From: Byssothecium circinans
Taxonomy: Eukaryota; Ascomycota; Dothideomycetes; Pleosporales; Massarinaceae
Length of the DNA stretch: 64,000 bases
Assembly: GCA_010015675.1 (NCBI GenBank)
Contig: ML976978.1
Span: 1,223,406 to 1,287,405, forward strand
Direction of reading: 5' to 3'
Both the position numbers and the translations under genes were made by a program. How positions within the stretch are numbered: position 1 is the stretch's first letter; each line of letters opens with the position of its first letter. Below the pieces are notes generated by a model. That model was given only the letters and a program-made list of their open reading frames with translations. It made no database searches and had not been told where the DNA came from. This document shows positions 32,220-42,952 of the stretch, one piece after another.

Positions 32220-34321
32220 ATGGCTGAGCCGGAGTGGGAGCCGGAAGAGAATCCAAAACCTCAAGTGCTCATCTACATCCTCCAGCACGATGTTCGCCTC
32301 TCGGATAACCCCATCTTCTATGCTGCATCCCCGCAGTCGGCACCCAAGGAAACTAATACAGAACAATATGATACCCAGCTCCGCGAAGACTCTTTCGTAT
32401 CAACGCAACATGCACCATATTTCACACACTTTCTGCCCGTGTATGTCTATCCCGCAAACCAGATCGAAGTGTCTGGATTCATTGCGGATCCTTCAAAACG
32501 CAGTCCTTACCCGGAAGCGAGAAGCCGTGTCGCGCGTCTCTGGCGAACTGGAGTTCATCGTGCAAAATTTATCACAGAAGGAGTTTGGGATCTAAAGCAA
32601 AGGCTAGAAAATCTGGGCTGCGGTTCAGGCCTTGTGATAAGAGTTGGAACAATTGAAGATGTGGTAGAAGGAATTCTGGATTGGTTTGAGAACGATGGGG
32701 GTTCTGGCGGCAGTCGCGCGGATATTGCTGGGGTATGGATGACATCGGAGGAAGGGACCGAAGAAAGGAATTCTAGAAACAGGGTGAAGCGAATGGCGGA
32801 GCAAAGAGACATCCACTTCAAAGTATGGGATGATGTGAAGTACTACATTGACGAGTGTGTTCATCCTCTATTTCTCCGTCGGCGTTTCTTGATGACATAG
32901 GGCTAACATAGTTCAGTCAAGACTTGCCCTTCAACAACCCGAGCGAGTTACCTAACATATACACCTCTTACCGGAAGTCCCTCGAGCCCTTACGCGAGCG
33001 GCCTCGTCAAATGTTGCCTACGCCGTCACATTTGCCGCCCTTGCCTCCGGAATTGCCTCCCCAAAGTCCGCCCTTCGAGGTACCAACACAATTTGACGCT
33101 CTTTTAAAAGCGGTACTTACACCTTTGACCAAAGACGCGACATTTTGCCTCTCGTACCTACCCAGGTGGCCAGAAAATGTCGACTCGGCTCATCCTTTCG
33201 GCGGCGGTGAATCCGCAGCACAGGACCGCCTGACGTATCTCATATCTGGAGGTGCTATGAGATCATACAAAGAGACTCGGAACCAGATGTTGGGTGTTGA
33301 CTTCAGCACCAAGTTGTCGGCTTTTCTGGCCCAAGGTCATCAAACAGCACGGCAGATACACTGGGCCATGGTCGACTTTGAAGAGGGGCGAGGGCCTGGA
33401 GAACTTATTGAAGGTTATGGAAAGTGTGAAAACGACGGCACAGCTGCGGTTAGACTCGAGCTACTATGGAGGGACTACATGCGGCTATGCGCCCGCAAGT
33501 TCGGATACAGGATGTTCGCCTTGAGCGGCATACAAAAGAAATTGGAATGGAACGAGGATCAAGATGGCGGTTCAGGAGATAACCAAAAGCGGCCTACAAA
33601 ACGCTTCAAACTGCTTGATCGAAGCAGTGACATGGGAGAGGATCCAGAAAAGACGCGAGAAGTGTTTGCTCGCTTCAGATCTGGTCGCACTGGCATCGGT
33701 CTCATCGATGCATCGAATCGTGAGCTCTTCCTGACTGGCTACACATCTAATCGTGCCCGTCAAAATGTGGCATCATTTCTCTCATCGCATCTCGGCATCG
33801 ACTGGCGCGTTGGCGCTGAATGGTACGAATTTCTACTTACGGACTACGACATGGCCAACAACTGGGGGAACTGGCAATATGTCGCTGGCGTAGGAAATGA
33901 CCCCCGTCAAGGCCGCATCTTCAACCCAGTCAAACAAGCACTCGACTACGATGCCAAGGGTGAATACATCAAAACATGGGTACCAGAACTGCGAGGTGTT
34001 CAGTTGACGAGGGATTTAGGACGAGGTAGGGAAGAAATAGATCAGCAAAAGTTGATGGGGCTGTATCAAGCATGGAAACTTACGGATGAAGAGAAGGCGA
34101 GATTGGAACTTCGAGGCTTGGAGTGGGTAGAGCATCCGCTCATTAGAATACAATTTTCAATCGGAGGGGGGAGGGGCCAGCATGGCGAGGGGAGAGGTGG
34201 GCGAAGAGGATGGAGAGGGAATAGCAGGGGACGAGGACGAGGATTCAAAAGATTGGGGAACGAGGAGAAGTTGGGCATAATGCCGAATCCGGGCATTGGT
34301 GTTGGCGATGGGGTGACATAG
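32220..34321 (+). CDS. Cryptochrome-DASH with RGG-rich tail
   Basis: Exons 32220-32854 and 32917-34321 give 679 aa; the 62-bp intron closes in phase. The N-terminal photolyase domain opens with VLIYILQHDVRLSDNPIF, the DASH-type start. The FAD-binding half has the landmarks GGGESAAQDRLTYLISGGAM, MLGVDFSTKLSAFLAQG, ELLWRDYMRLCARKFGYRMF, TGYTSNRARQNVASFLS and NNWGNWQYVAGVGNDPRQGR. DASH proteins bind FAD and a folate antenna, repair pyrimidine dimers in single-stranded DNA, and in some fungi act in light signalling. The C-terminus is a low-complexity RGG/RG tail (GRGGRRGWRGNSRGRGRGF), suggesting nucleic-acid binding; similar tails are known in other fungal DASH proteins. I chose the Met at 32220 over an in-frame upstream Met at 32106. 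Confidence 0.92.
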
Positions 34322-34692
34322 TAGAGAGGTGGCTACGAAGCCATTTCTTTTTTTTACGGCTATTACCGTTAATCACATTTCGTTTCAAGTTGCGGAACGG
34401 CCGCTATGGCGAACTACATTGTGAATATCTAACATGGTGTAGACTCTACTTCTAGACTCTAGCTTCCTTCTCTTTGTGCATGTGAAAAACAAGACATTGT
34501 GTGAGACAAACGCTCTCTGTCTTTACATACTACACAATGTGCAAATATGTCTTATAAATTCTGCTTCTCCAGTGAGTCGGAATGTGTCTCATCAACCACC
34601 TTTACATCCATCCACAGTCCCCAATACCGAAAACTCAACCTTCAACAACGAAGCCCACTACACCCACCCACCCACCACCCATCTCCACCAAC
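34322..34692. other. Intergenic between same-strand genes
   Basis: 3' flank of the cryptochrome gene and leader of the J-like gene. No supported gene. Confidence 0.45.
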
Positions 34693-35634
34693 ATGAACAC
34701 CAACTCCTCCACCACAATGCCCTCCGGAGTATTCCTCAACCACGTATGCGCCTCCACATCCATCCCCTCCACATCCACATCCGCCGCCTTCGTAGACTAC
34801 TACGAAGTCCTCAGCCTCGACCCCTGGGCGACCCCTGAACACATCAAATCCAGGCACCGCCAGCTCCGAGGCGAGTTCTTCAGGACCAACCCAGACAAGT
34901 ACCGTGCGCTACAAGCCGCCTATGCGGTTCTTATGGATCCTGAAGCAAAGTTGCTGTACGATACTGCGTATCTGCAGCGTTTGGGACTGCCGCCGCCTCG
35001 ACCTCTAACTCCGTCTCCAGCTTCGACTCCAGCTTCGACTCCGCCTCCAACTTCGACTCAGTCTCCTGTTTCGACTGCTTCATCTCCTGTTGCAGCGTGT
35101 AAGACTGATATGCTTCCTGTGAAGCAGACTCAACGCGGTGGTTGTGTTAATACGGTCATGGGTATGGTGAAGAGGTTCGAGAAACAGCCTGGGCCTGTTG
35201 GAAAGGGTGTTGTGAAGGAGGTTGAGAAACAGCCTCAGCCTGTTGAAAAGGCTACGGTGAAGGAGATCGAGAAACAGCCTCAGCCCTTTGAAAAGGCTAT
35301 GGTGAAGGAGATCGAGAAACAACCTCAGTCTGTTGAAGAGGATATGGTACAGGAGATCGAAGAGCCGTCTGTTGAACCGACCGATGTTGAAGTCCGGACT
35401 CGGGACCCTAACTGGGCCCTCAAGCGGAACAAATTTACAGTGCAGAAGCGTGATCCTAACTGGGGACTCAAGCACTATAATCCAGTGTTTGAGCCAGTCC
35501 TCGGCTCGGAACCGTATCATAGCTTTGTCCCGATGTCGGAAGTGTACATGCATATGTACGGGAAGGATCCGACGGCGAAGTGTAGTGTGCCTAGATATAG
35601 GGGCGACTTTGCGATAAATGCGCAGCCGGTGTAG
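34693..35634 (+). CDS. J-like protein with altered HPD motif and 15-residue repeats
   Basis: Single exon, 313 aa from ATG 34693. Residues 35-90 look like a J domain (FVDYYEVLSLDPWATPEHIK, then YRALQAAYAVLMDPEAKLLY). The HPD tripeptide needed to stimulate Hsp70 reads NPD (residues 66-68). A Pro/Thr/Ser-rich stretch follows. Four 15-residue repeats come next, encoded by 45-bp units at 35167-35346, with the core VKEIEKQPQPVEKA. Then two copies of RDPNWxLK lie about 17 residues apart. No membrane segment is present. The lost His argues against ordinary co-chaperone activity. The role is unknown, and the repeats suggest a binding platform (inference). Confidence 0.75.
   Translation: MNTNSSTTMPSGVFLNHVCASTSIPSTSTSAAFVDYYEVLSLDPWATPEHIKSRHRQLRGEFFRTNPDKYRALQAAYAVLMDPEAKLLYDTAYLQRLGLPPPRPLTPSPASTPASTPPPTSTQSPVSTASSPVAACKTDMLPVKQTQRGGCVNTVMGMVKRFEKQPGPVGKGVVKEVEKQPQPVEKATVKEIEKQPQPFEKAMVKEIEKQPQSVEEDMVQEIEEPSVEPTDVEVRTRDPNWALKRNKFTVQKRDPNWGLKHYNPVFEPVLGSEPYHSFVPMSEVYMHMYGKDPTAKCSVPRYRGDFAINAQPV
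35167..35346 (+). repeat. Four in-frame 45-bp tandem repeats
   Basis: Units at 35167-35211, 35212-35256, 35257-35301 and 35302-35346, with a degenerate partial fifth copy after. All lie within the J-like gene and are in frame. The first unit is the most diverged. Confidence 0.85.
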
Positions 35635-35990
35635 AGTATTGCATAGTAGTCTAGACGCTTTGTGCTGGAGAATAGAGCGCGACGGGTTCGCGGCAACTTA
35701 TCTGGTGGCTTGGGTATTGAAATATTATGTCTTTGCAAATGTATAATGTACTTCCGTCTTGCATGTAATCTGAACAGAATCTCTTTCATAAAGTATAATC
35801 GCTACTTTCGTGTATAACATCTCCATCGCCAAATTCGATATGTTGGTCTAACGACTCATTAGACACTTTCCTTGCCACCTGAACTCTTCGTATCCCCCCT
35901 CTCAATTTCAGACAGTACTATTGAAGCAAAGCCCCGGGTAGGCTTGGAGCCACCACATTTCTTCCCAATCTTCACACTTTGCACATTCTG
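35635..35990. other. Intergenic
   Basis: 3' flank of the J-like gene. No supported gene. Confidence 0.45.
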
Positions 35991-36665
35991 TACATTCTGC
36001 CCATTCTCCTCATCCGATGGGACTTACCGCACAAAACTCGGCGTCGCCTGCGGTTGTAAGAGAAGGCCCCAGCGATCCATCAGCCGAGTGACTCTGCGAA
36101 TCTTGAAGTATCGACCCAGGGCTTTGTAGGTAGAGAAACACGCCGCTAGAAAGTATGTGCCCATTTCCGCGATCCTATAGATATCGAGATCGACCGTGTA
36201 CCATTGGCTATCGCTGGAGATCCTCTCTTTCTTGAAAAAGCCGACGTTTCGGATGGTCGAGCTTCTTATGCCACTGACTAGGTGTTAGTATCGCAACATG
36301 TGGCGCTACGCCCATGGATATCAACTTGCATTGTCGCCATGAGAAGCATCACTGTAACACCGATCTTTACTCGCTTGGGTGCTTTGAGTGACCAGACCTT
36401 TGGTATTGGCAGAGCTAACATGTCTTGGCTTCTAGGGGGAATCTGTGAACCGTGATAGGTTTGGTTTATTGGTGGATATATACACCTCGCATCTGTATAT
36501 TAAAGCGGCACCATTTTGACACCCACAAAACTTCAGCCTTGTGATATTGTCGATAATAACCAACCTCAGAAGTAAGTTCAGGACGTTGCGCTTGAAATCG
36601 ATAGGCAGCCAGTAGGATCCCTGGTCAGTCAAGTGCATAGATGAAGGCCTTTGTGAGGCACGCAC
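35991..36665 (-). pseudogene. Probable relic of a multi-pass membrane protein (rhodopsin/PTH11-like)
   Basis: The minus strand reads LALPIPKVWSLKAPKRVKIG then VTVMLLMATM from 36421. After a gap it reads WYTVDLDIYRIAEMGTYFLA and ACFSTYKALGRYF. Segments of this type (LPxPxxWxLxxPxRxKxxV, then W..V....WRxxExGxxxxAAxxxTYKxLxRxF) occur in the last transmembrane helices of the fungal rhodopsin/PTH11-type family. No splice choice joins the pieces in frame, and the upstream DNA to 36665 has stops. I read it as a decayed fragment. The family assignment is tentative. Confidence 0.35.
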
Positions 36666-36901
36666 TTAGTGGTTGGAGTGTTTAGTGGGGGTTGCGGCGA
36701 GGACGCTCAGTGCGGCATAGCATTCATGTGCTTGTATAACGACTGCCCTGGTTGAAAACCAATTAACCCTTCCTAAGTACCGCCCGTCTTCACCCTTCAT
36801 GACCTGCATACATTTACCTAGAACCTCTTCGTCACCATGAGAACAAACCTCAAATACTTTCGAGATGACTTTCGCACGACGACGTGGCTACTGCTCGGCG
36901 C

Positions 36902-37768
36902 ATGTTGCACGCCGGCCTGCTGATATTCCTCCCTCCACGCGTGGCGGCTGCACCGCCTGTGGTCATTCTAGTTTCACGTGTCATCAGCTTCCTCCTCACT
37001 TGCCAGGGTATTCTTCACAACCCTGCCAGCAAAGACGTGCACTACGGTCGGTGGTCGACACATCTACCACAGCCAGACGGCACTCGTCCACAGAGCCCTT
37101 CGGACCGAGAAGTAGTGGTTTTTATTCTCGGCTTTCGATCAAGCCAGTGAGCATCACCTCCACAAGGTTGAAAAGCCTCCCGCTAATCCGTCCGTCAGCC
37201 CGGGGGGCCGTTTTGCGCCAGGTTTCCTAGACATCGGTAAGGCCTTTGTAGAGATGTGGGATGATGCAAAAGCCCACAACGAAGAATACGGGTGTGAGTC
37301 TTGCATTGTGGACCCCGAACTTTGATAGGACTCACATCGGATCCAGATCTCGGCAAGACCGCCACAATGTACCCACTTGAAACCGACTGCAACAATTCCA
37401 TGGTATACATTTCGTATTGGAAGTCGCTCGATCATTTGTACCGATTTGCAAACGGAGCCGTTCACCAGAAGGGCTTCAAGTTGTTCACCAAGCTCCAAAA
37501 GACACATCCTCACCTCGGCCTCATGCACGAACTCTATGTTGCGCCAAAAGGTCACTGGGAGACCATATACGTAAATTACAAACCGTTCGCTCTCGGTGAG
37601 TTGATTTGGGCTAACGTAGTGGGCATGACTGATGTATAAGTAGGCCAGTCGAAACATGTTGTAGAGTCAAGCGATGGCAAGAAAGAGACGGTTGGTCCTC
37701 TGGTGCCTGCCGAAGGGCCGACGTGGAAGTCCTCTAGGAGCAGGTTGGGGGGCTTACTGAGCCGTTAA
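36902..37768 (+). CDS. DUF4188-family protein
   Basis: Exons 36902-37146, 37199-37293, 37347-37595 and 37644-37768 give 237 aa; introns of 52, 53 and 48 bp close in phase. The N-terminus has two hydrophobic stretches (LHAGLLIFLPP, VVILVSRVISFLLT). Family landmarks are NPASKDVHYGRWSTHLPQPD, VVVFILGFRSS, APGFLDIGKAFVEMW, NSMVYISYWKSLDHLYRFA and HPHLGLMHELYVAP. The fold is predicted to be a ferredoxin-like alpha/beta barrel related to small monooxygenases. DUF4188 members often lie near secondary-metabolite genes, and here a PKS relic follows downstream. The start is uncertain: the frame is open a little upstream (HDDVATARR) but with no ATG, so a short first exon may be missing. Confidence 0.75.
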
Positions 37769-38454
37769 AGCGCGCACTAGCCATTAGCTTCAATTGGCTA
37801 AAGATTATCGTTATATGTGACCACTGCTATGCGACTGCATCTGAAGAACGCTCTAGATCTAGAGTTGCGGCTATCGCGAGTTGAAGAACTCGCATAGAGG
37901 GCCACGAAGGCCAAGTTTGTAGCGGTTATTACTAATATCTAGCTTTCACACTAGTTTGGTCACGTGGTCGGTTAGGTCGCACACTGCGCAGAAATTTGAG
38001 CTATTTCTCTCACCTATCTTCCTTCTTCATCCACACCCTCGAACACCTAAAGATCAGTACAGTTATCTAAGCATGGCTTCCCCTTTCAATAAGGACGAGA
38101 ATCCTTCAGCTATCCTCATCCCTCATTCTCAACGTCCGTCCTATTCCTCCAGCGACTGAAGAAGAAATCAAGGAGTTTCAGCGGAAGCTTCATGATATAT
38201 CCCGTGAATCCAGCCACAACGTCAAGCTGCTCAAAAAGGAAGTCCGGCAAACCAGTTTAACCCTCTAATAGCGCAGTCAACATTTCCATCATGGCCTCCT
38301 TAGAGATCGGAACCTTTCGCTCGTTCTTCGGCTTATTCTTTAACACAGCTGTATTCGAGCGGTGTTAAGGAATAAGCCGAAGAAACTCCAAATAGAATAT
38401 GCCAAATGCAGAGTGAGGGAGTATCGCCCAAGCCGTTCGCTTAAACCACATTCT
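37769..38454. other. Intergenic with a long imperfect inverted repeat
   Basis: No supported gene. Short coding-like pieces near 38074-38270 cannot be assigned. The hairpin at 38324-38384 is listed separately. Confidence 0.45.
38324..38384. repeat. 23-bp inverted repeat, one mismatch, 15-nt loop
   Basis: The arm at 38324-38346 (starting ttcttcggcttattc) pairs with 38362-38384 (gaataagccgaagaa at its end) with 22 of 23 positions matching. The loop is 15 nt. It could be a miniature element end, a fold-back left by rearrangement, or a transcript hairpin. No flanking target duplication was identified. Confidence 0.8.
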
Positions 38455-40243
38455 GGTCATCGAAGAGGAATCCCACTACCAGCTCAATCTCGCCAACGCC
38501 TTGGACAAGTTATTGCAAAGTTCAGGCATGAAATCAGTGGTCTAGTCTCTCCAATGCCGACAAACTTTTCGGCAATAGCGAGGAGGGACTAGTGTTCGTC
38601 CTGCTCGTCGAGCTTGAGCACCCCCTGCTCGAAACCGTGCCGAGTAAATCATTCTCCATCCTTCAAGCGATATTACGGTCCGCCAAAGGATTGTTATGGT
38701 TTATAGCCCAAGACCAGGCAGGTGGAACGCACCCCAATCGAGGAACCGTTGATGGTCTAGTATGAGTCGCTCGTTCAGAGAACGATTGGATCGTCTTTGT
38801 CATTGCTTCGCTTGAAATGCGGCCTATACCTGAACCTGTTGTCCACTGATCGCGACTATGAATCGGAGTATGTGCAGAGGATGGCCAGTTCTATATTGGC
38901 CGCCTGGTCAAGTCAAATGCGGTGACCCACGAAGTCCACGATCGATCCCCCAGTGTGTAGTCAAAGCGGCTACGCCTCAAAGAATGTCCCCCACTACGAA
39001 TGACGCTAGGCACACCGGGGCTCCTATATACGCTCCACTGGATTGAAGATGTGGCCTATTACGAAGGGCTGGCCGACGACGAAGTCGAGATTAAAGTCGA
39101 CGTGATCTGGCTCAACCTTAAAGACTTTCTTCTCGCTCTTGGTCGCGTTGACGGAACGACATTCGCCCTCGAATGCGCCGGCGTACTAACTCGCGCTGGC
39201 ATTACAGTCAATCTCGATCCCGGAGACCGTGTGTGCGACATATGTGACCACTCAGCACTCAAAACACTGATCGATGGATACCACCGGTCGCAGGACGCTT
39301 CCAAGCATCGATGATTCTTCGAGTAAGTTGTATGCGCACTGAAACCATTGATAGCCCACTGACATTCGTATTAGGATAGCAGGTTCGAGAATGTTTTGCA
39401 CGAAGGTTGAACAGCCTGCGTAGACCCGAAGACGCTTGGATCATGGAACCTACACGACTTGCTGCCTCAACAACTTGACTTCTTCGTCCTCCTATCTTCA
39501 ATCGCAGGCGTTGTAGGCTCAGCAGGACAGGCCAATTATGCAGCCGGGAACACATACACGGATGCTCTCGCCAGATATCGAGTTACGCACGGCCAGCGAG
39601 CAGTATCGCTGGACCTTGGAGCCATGCTCGACCACGGTGACCTGTCAGAAAATAGTTCTCTCCGCGATCGTCTCCTAGCGGGTGGCTTGCTTGCTGGGAT
39701 AGCTCCATCGCAAATGTCCGGGCTGCTTGGCTACTATTGCGATCCAAAGCGAGGCTTATTATCAGTGGAGGATTGCCAGGTCGCTGTTGGGATTACTTCA
39801 CCATCCAAACTCCGAAACAAGACTCAACAAAGCCCATCTCTCTCCATCAATCTCCCATTTTACAGCCACATGTTGGGTAGCGGGGACAAAGGCGACGAGT
39901 TTCAGAGCGATGGAACATCGGCAACTAAATATAGGGTACAGTTCCTGGCCCCCGATAGCATCACCAAAACAAGAGAAGTGGTGCGAAAGCGTTGGTTGAG
40001 AGAATGATGGCAAGCCATTCCGGAGTCTCAGACGACAGTGATGTGGATACTGGGCGGCCAATGCACGACTTTGGCGTGGATTCGCTGATGGCGATGGAGC
40101 TGCGGACATGGTTTTCGAGGGAATTTGCAGCCAACGTCCCCATCTTTGAGATTCTTGGCGAGGGCACCTTGGGCGCTTTGGGAGTTTCGGTTGCGTTGAA
40201 GAGTGACTTGTGGAAGGTCAAGTCTGTAGAAGAAGATCCGTAG
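38455..40243 (+). pseudogene. Decayed 3' end of a highly reducing polyketide synthase
   Basis: Coding-like blocks occur in the order of the C-terminal half of a fungal HR-PKS, but in several frames and with stops. Block 1 (38455-38840) is the linker before the enoylreductase (LVELEHPLLETVPSKSF, ILRSAKGLLWF, VARSENDWIVF), interrupted by TGA and TAG. Block 2 (about 38860-38960) is YIGRLVKSNAVTHEVHD, after a frameshift. Block 3 (about 38960-39313) is the start of an ER domain (LGTPGLLYTLHWIEDV, ALECAGVLTRAGI, PGDRVC), then stops. Block 4 (39440-39990) is the end of a ketoreductase with its active site ([20 protein letters not shown]). Block 5 (to 40243) is an acyl carrier domain with the phosphopantetheine Ser in FGVDSLMAMEL, offset by one base. 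KS, AT, DH and the ER cofactor region are absent. It cannot make a working synthase. Confidence 0.88.
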
Positions 40244-41312
40244 AGGTCAAGAGTGGAGGGTATAAAAACTCTCGTGTCGATTCCTTCAGCAGTTTGGTTA
40301 CTTACCTAAGTATAATTTTCCCTTACATCTTGCTAGTATCGAGTAAATTGTGTGGGAAAGGTCCTCGGTTCAATTCCTAGCAAGTCTATTCTTTTTGTTC
40401 GTGTAACCTGAGTTGTGTGTTGAGAGAAGGTTGGGCGGATAGTTGATGTGAGTCGGTGCCTAGGTGGGGGGGAAACGTGGCGTCGTGGTTGTTTGACCAA
40501 TCAGCGCTATAGCACTGCCAAGCAACCATCTCCTCATCAGTCGACCATGAGTCTTTTCCTTTTTATCTCCCAGTCTCAGAAAGAAAGCATTACATCAACA
40601 AAGACATTGAACCATTCCCGCAACAAGCTAGGAGTGCACAACAGAAAGCGACAAGCTTTTGTAGCAATCAACCTACCTAGGTACAATTCCTTCTCTCGCC
40701 ATATTGTTGGCAGTAACAGTGTGGTACCGCACTCCGGACCAACCCATTGGCTCATCCGCGGTCATAGAAAGCCATATCTTATCCATTGCGCACAGAGTAT
40801 TCGAAACTCAAACACCGCTAGCAGATTGGAATTCGGCGCTGCGGCGCTGGTACTGTGGGCCCGATCTAATTATCAACGCACGACCGGCCCTAAGCGCGTC
40901 GGTCCCGAGCCGTGAACCATTAGTGACATCGTTTAGTAACGAGACAGCGTGGACGCAGTTTGATAAGGCTACTGCCGCATGCATGAAATGCCGACTCTCG
41001 CCACAGGCTGTCAATTGAGGACGATTTCTCTTACATAGCATCCCGTTCGGCGGTCGCCAGCATAGCTTGTTATCCGGGTATAGCCCATTTCATCTGTGCT
41101 GTCATCACTACTGTCATCCCACACTATCTCGCGTTTTCGCGGTTCTCTCAGTCTCCAAGGGATGCAATACATGTCACTGTTTTTCCTTTCCCATCCTGTG
41201 GGGCTTGAGGTAGGCTCCGCCGCATTTTTATGATATAGATCTGTAAGCCTCTTCTCTATTCAAAATCTCAATCACACCGGGAACGCCTTGATCAGATTCA
41301 CACATCTTCACC
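40244..41312. other. Intergenic between PKS relic and MATE transporter
   Basis: Open frames at 40448-41018 show no family features. A tRNA-like fold near 40329-40384 was examined and rejected. No supported gene. Confidence 0.45.
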
Positions 41313-42952
41313 ATGGAAAGCCGGCCAAATAACCCCAATTCCTGGATGTCCAGCTTCTTCAGGAGCTCCAAGAAAAAAGAAACCGACACCTACCCTAATG
41401 AAAGAACCGCGCTTGTTCCATCACCACATCCCGAGGACTTTGTTGGAGAATCATACGACCTCGAAGATGAAGACCAGTCTGGAATTCAGCTCGTACTCAA
41501 AGAATTCTGGATCCTGTTCAAAGGATCTATCCCCGTGGTCCTCGCCTATGCCCTGCAGAATTCCCTCCAAACAATATCCGTCCTTATCGTTGGACGTCTC
41601 TCACCCGAAGCCCTCGCTACAGCCGCCTTCTCATATATGTTCGCTATGGCGACTGGATGGTTGATCGCCCTGGGAGGAACCACAGCCATCGACACTCTGG
41701 CATCCGCCAGCTTCACAGGAAGCAAGAATCGACATGATCTCGGAACCATTCTCCAGCGCTCGTTCATTGTCCTCACATTATTTTACATACCAGTCGCAAT
41801 ACTATGGATATGTTCTGAGCCATTGTTCAAGGCGCTTGGACAAGAAGACTATATCGCTCGCGACTCTGCAAAATTCCTTTCTGTGCTGGTCCCAGGCGGG
41901 CTCGGCTACATATACTTTGAGGCGATGAAGAAGTACCTCCAAGCTCAAGGTGCATATCACTACCCTGAAATGACGAAAATATTCTGACGGGCGTAGAAAT
42001 CATGAGACCGGGGACTTATGTACTACTCATTACATCGCCTCTCAGCGCAGGACTGAATTACATCTTCGTGTACACATTCAAGATGGGTCTGCTCGGAGCG
42101 CCAATCGCAACCGGGATTGCATACTGGATCTCATTCCTACTTCTCCTTGCCTACGCCTACTTCGTGGACGGCTGGGAGTGCTGGGGAGGATGGAGTCGTA
42201 AGTGTCTTCATCATATGTGGGCTTTCGCGCGATTGGCATTCCTCGGAGTCATCCATGTGGGTACTGAGTGGTGGGCCTTCGAAATCGTGGCACTCGCCGC
42301 AGGGAAACTAGGAACGACACCACTCGCGGCGCAAAGCGTTATCATGACGACAGACCAGGTAATGAATACGATCCCTTTCGGCGTGGGTGTCGCCACCAGC
42401 TCTCGAGTCGGCAATCTTCTCGGAGCACGCAACGCCAAAGGAGCTGCAAGGGCAGCAAACACGGCTGCTGTTCTGAGCATGCTCCTCGGCGGAGCCGTCC
42501 TGGCGATCCTAATGGGTGTCAAAGATTTCTACGCAAAGATTTTCAACGATGACATCCACGTCATCAAGCTCACCGCAAAAGTGATGCCATACGTCGCTCT
42601 TTTCCAGATCGCCGACGGCCTTAATGGGAGCTGCGGTGGTGCTCTCAGAGGCATGGGCCGGCAGCATATTGGAGCCATTGTCAATATTGTCAGCTACTAT
42701 TGCGGAGCTTTGCCGCTTGGGGTTTATCTTGCATTCCATGGCTGGGGTCTCGGAGGGCTTTGGGTAGGACAGTGTATTGCATTGTACCTCGTAGGCTTTG
42801 CCGAATGGGGCATTGTGGCGTGGAGTAACTGGAAATACCAAGTTAAAAAGGCGTTTGATAGGATGGACTCGGATGAGAGGGCTGAACTGGGCGCATCAGA
42901 TGGGTATGCGCCGAACGGAGGTCCTTTGACTGGCAGACACGGTGAACCTTGA
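41313..42952 (+). CDS. MATE-family multidrug/toxin efflux transporter
   Basis: Exons 41313-41949 and 41997-42952 give 530 aa; the 47-bp intron closes in phase. About 60 cytosolic residues are followed by a twelve-helix transporter. Family landmarks are VVLAYALQNSLQTISVLIVG in helix 1, the LASASFTGSKN loop, PLAAQSVIMTTDQVMNTIPF and GVATSSRVGNLLGARNAKGA at the start of the second half, and GLNGSCGGALRGMGRQHIGA. MATE proteins export organic cations and metabolites with proton or sodium antiport, at the plasma or vacuolar membrane. Its position 1 kb beyond a PKS relic suggests it could have been a cluster exporter, but stand-alone MATE genes are common in fungi. Confidence 0.92.

Noticed and set aside
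40329..40384. tRNA-like pattern: cttgcta pairs with tagcaag and ggttcaattcc looks like a T-arm
   Set aside because: The enclosed length (56 nt) is too short, the T-stem and the acceptor stem cannot both form, and no D-arm or anticodon arm is visible.
40448..41018. Two overlapping open frames of about 100-155 codons
   Set aside because: No recognisable motif, start context or intron pattern. Likely chance frames in the flank of the PKS relic.
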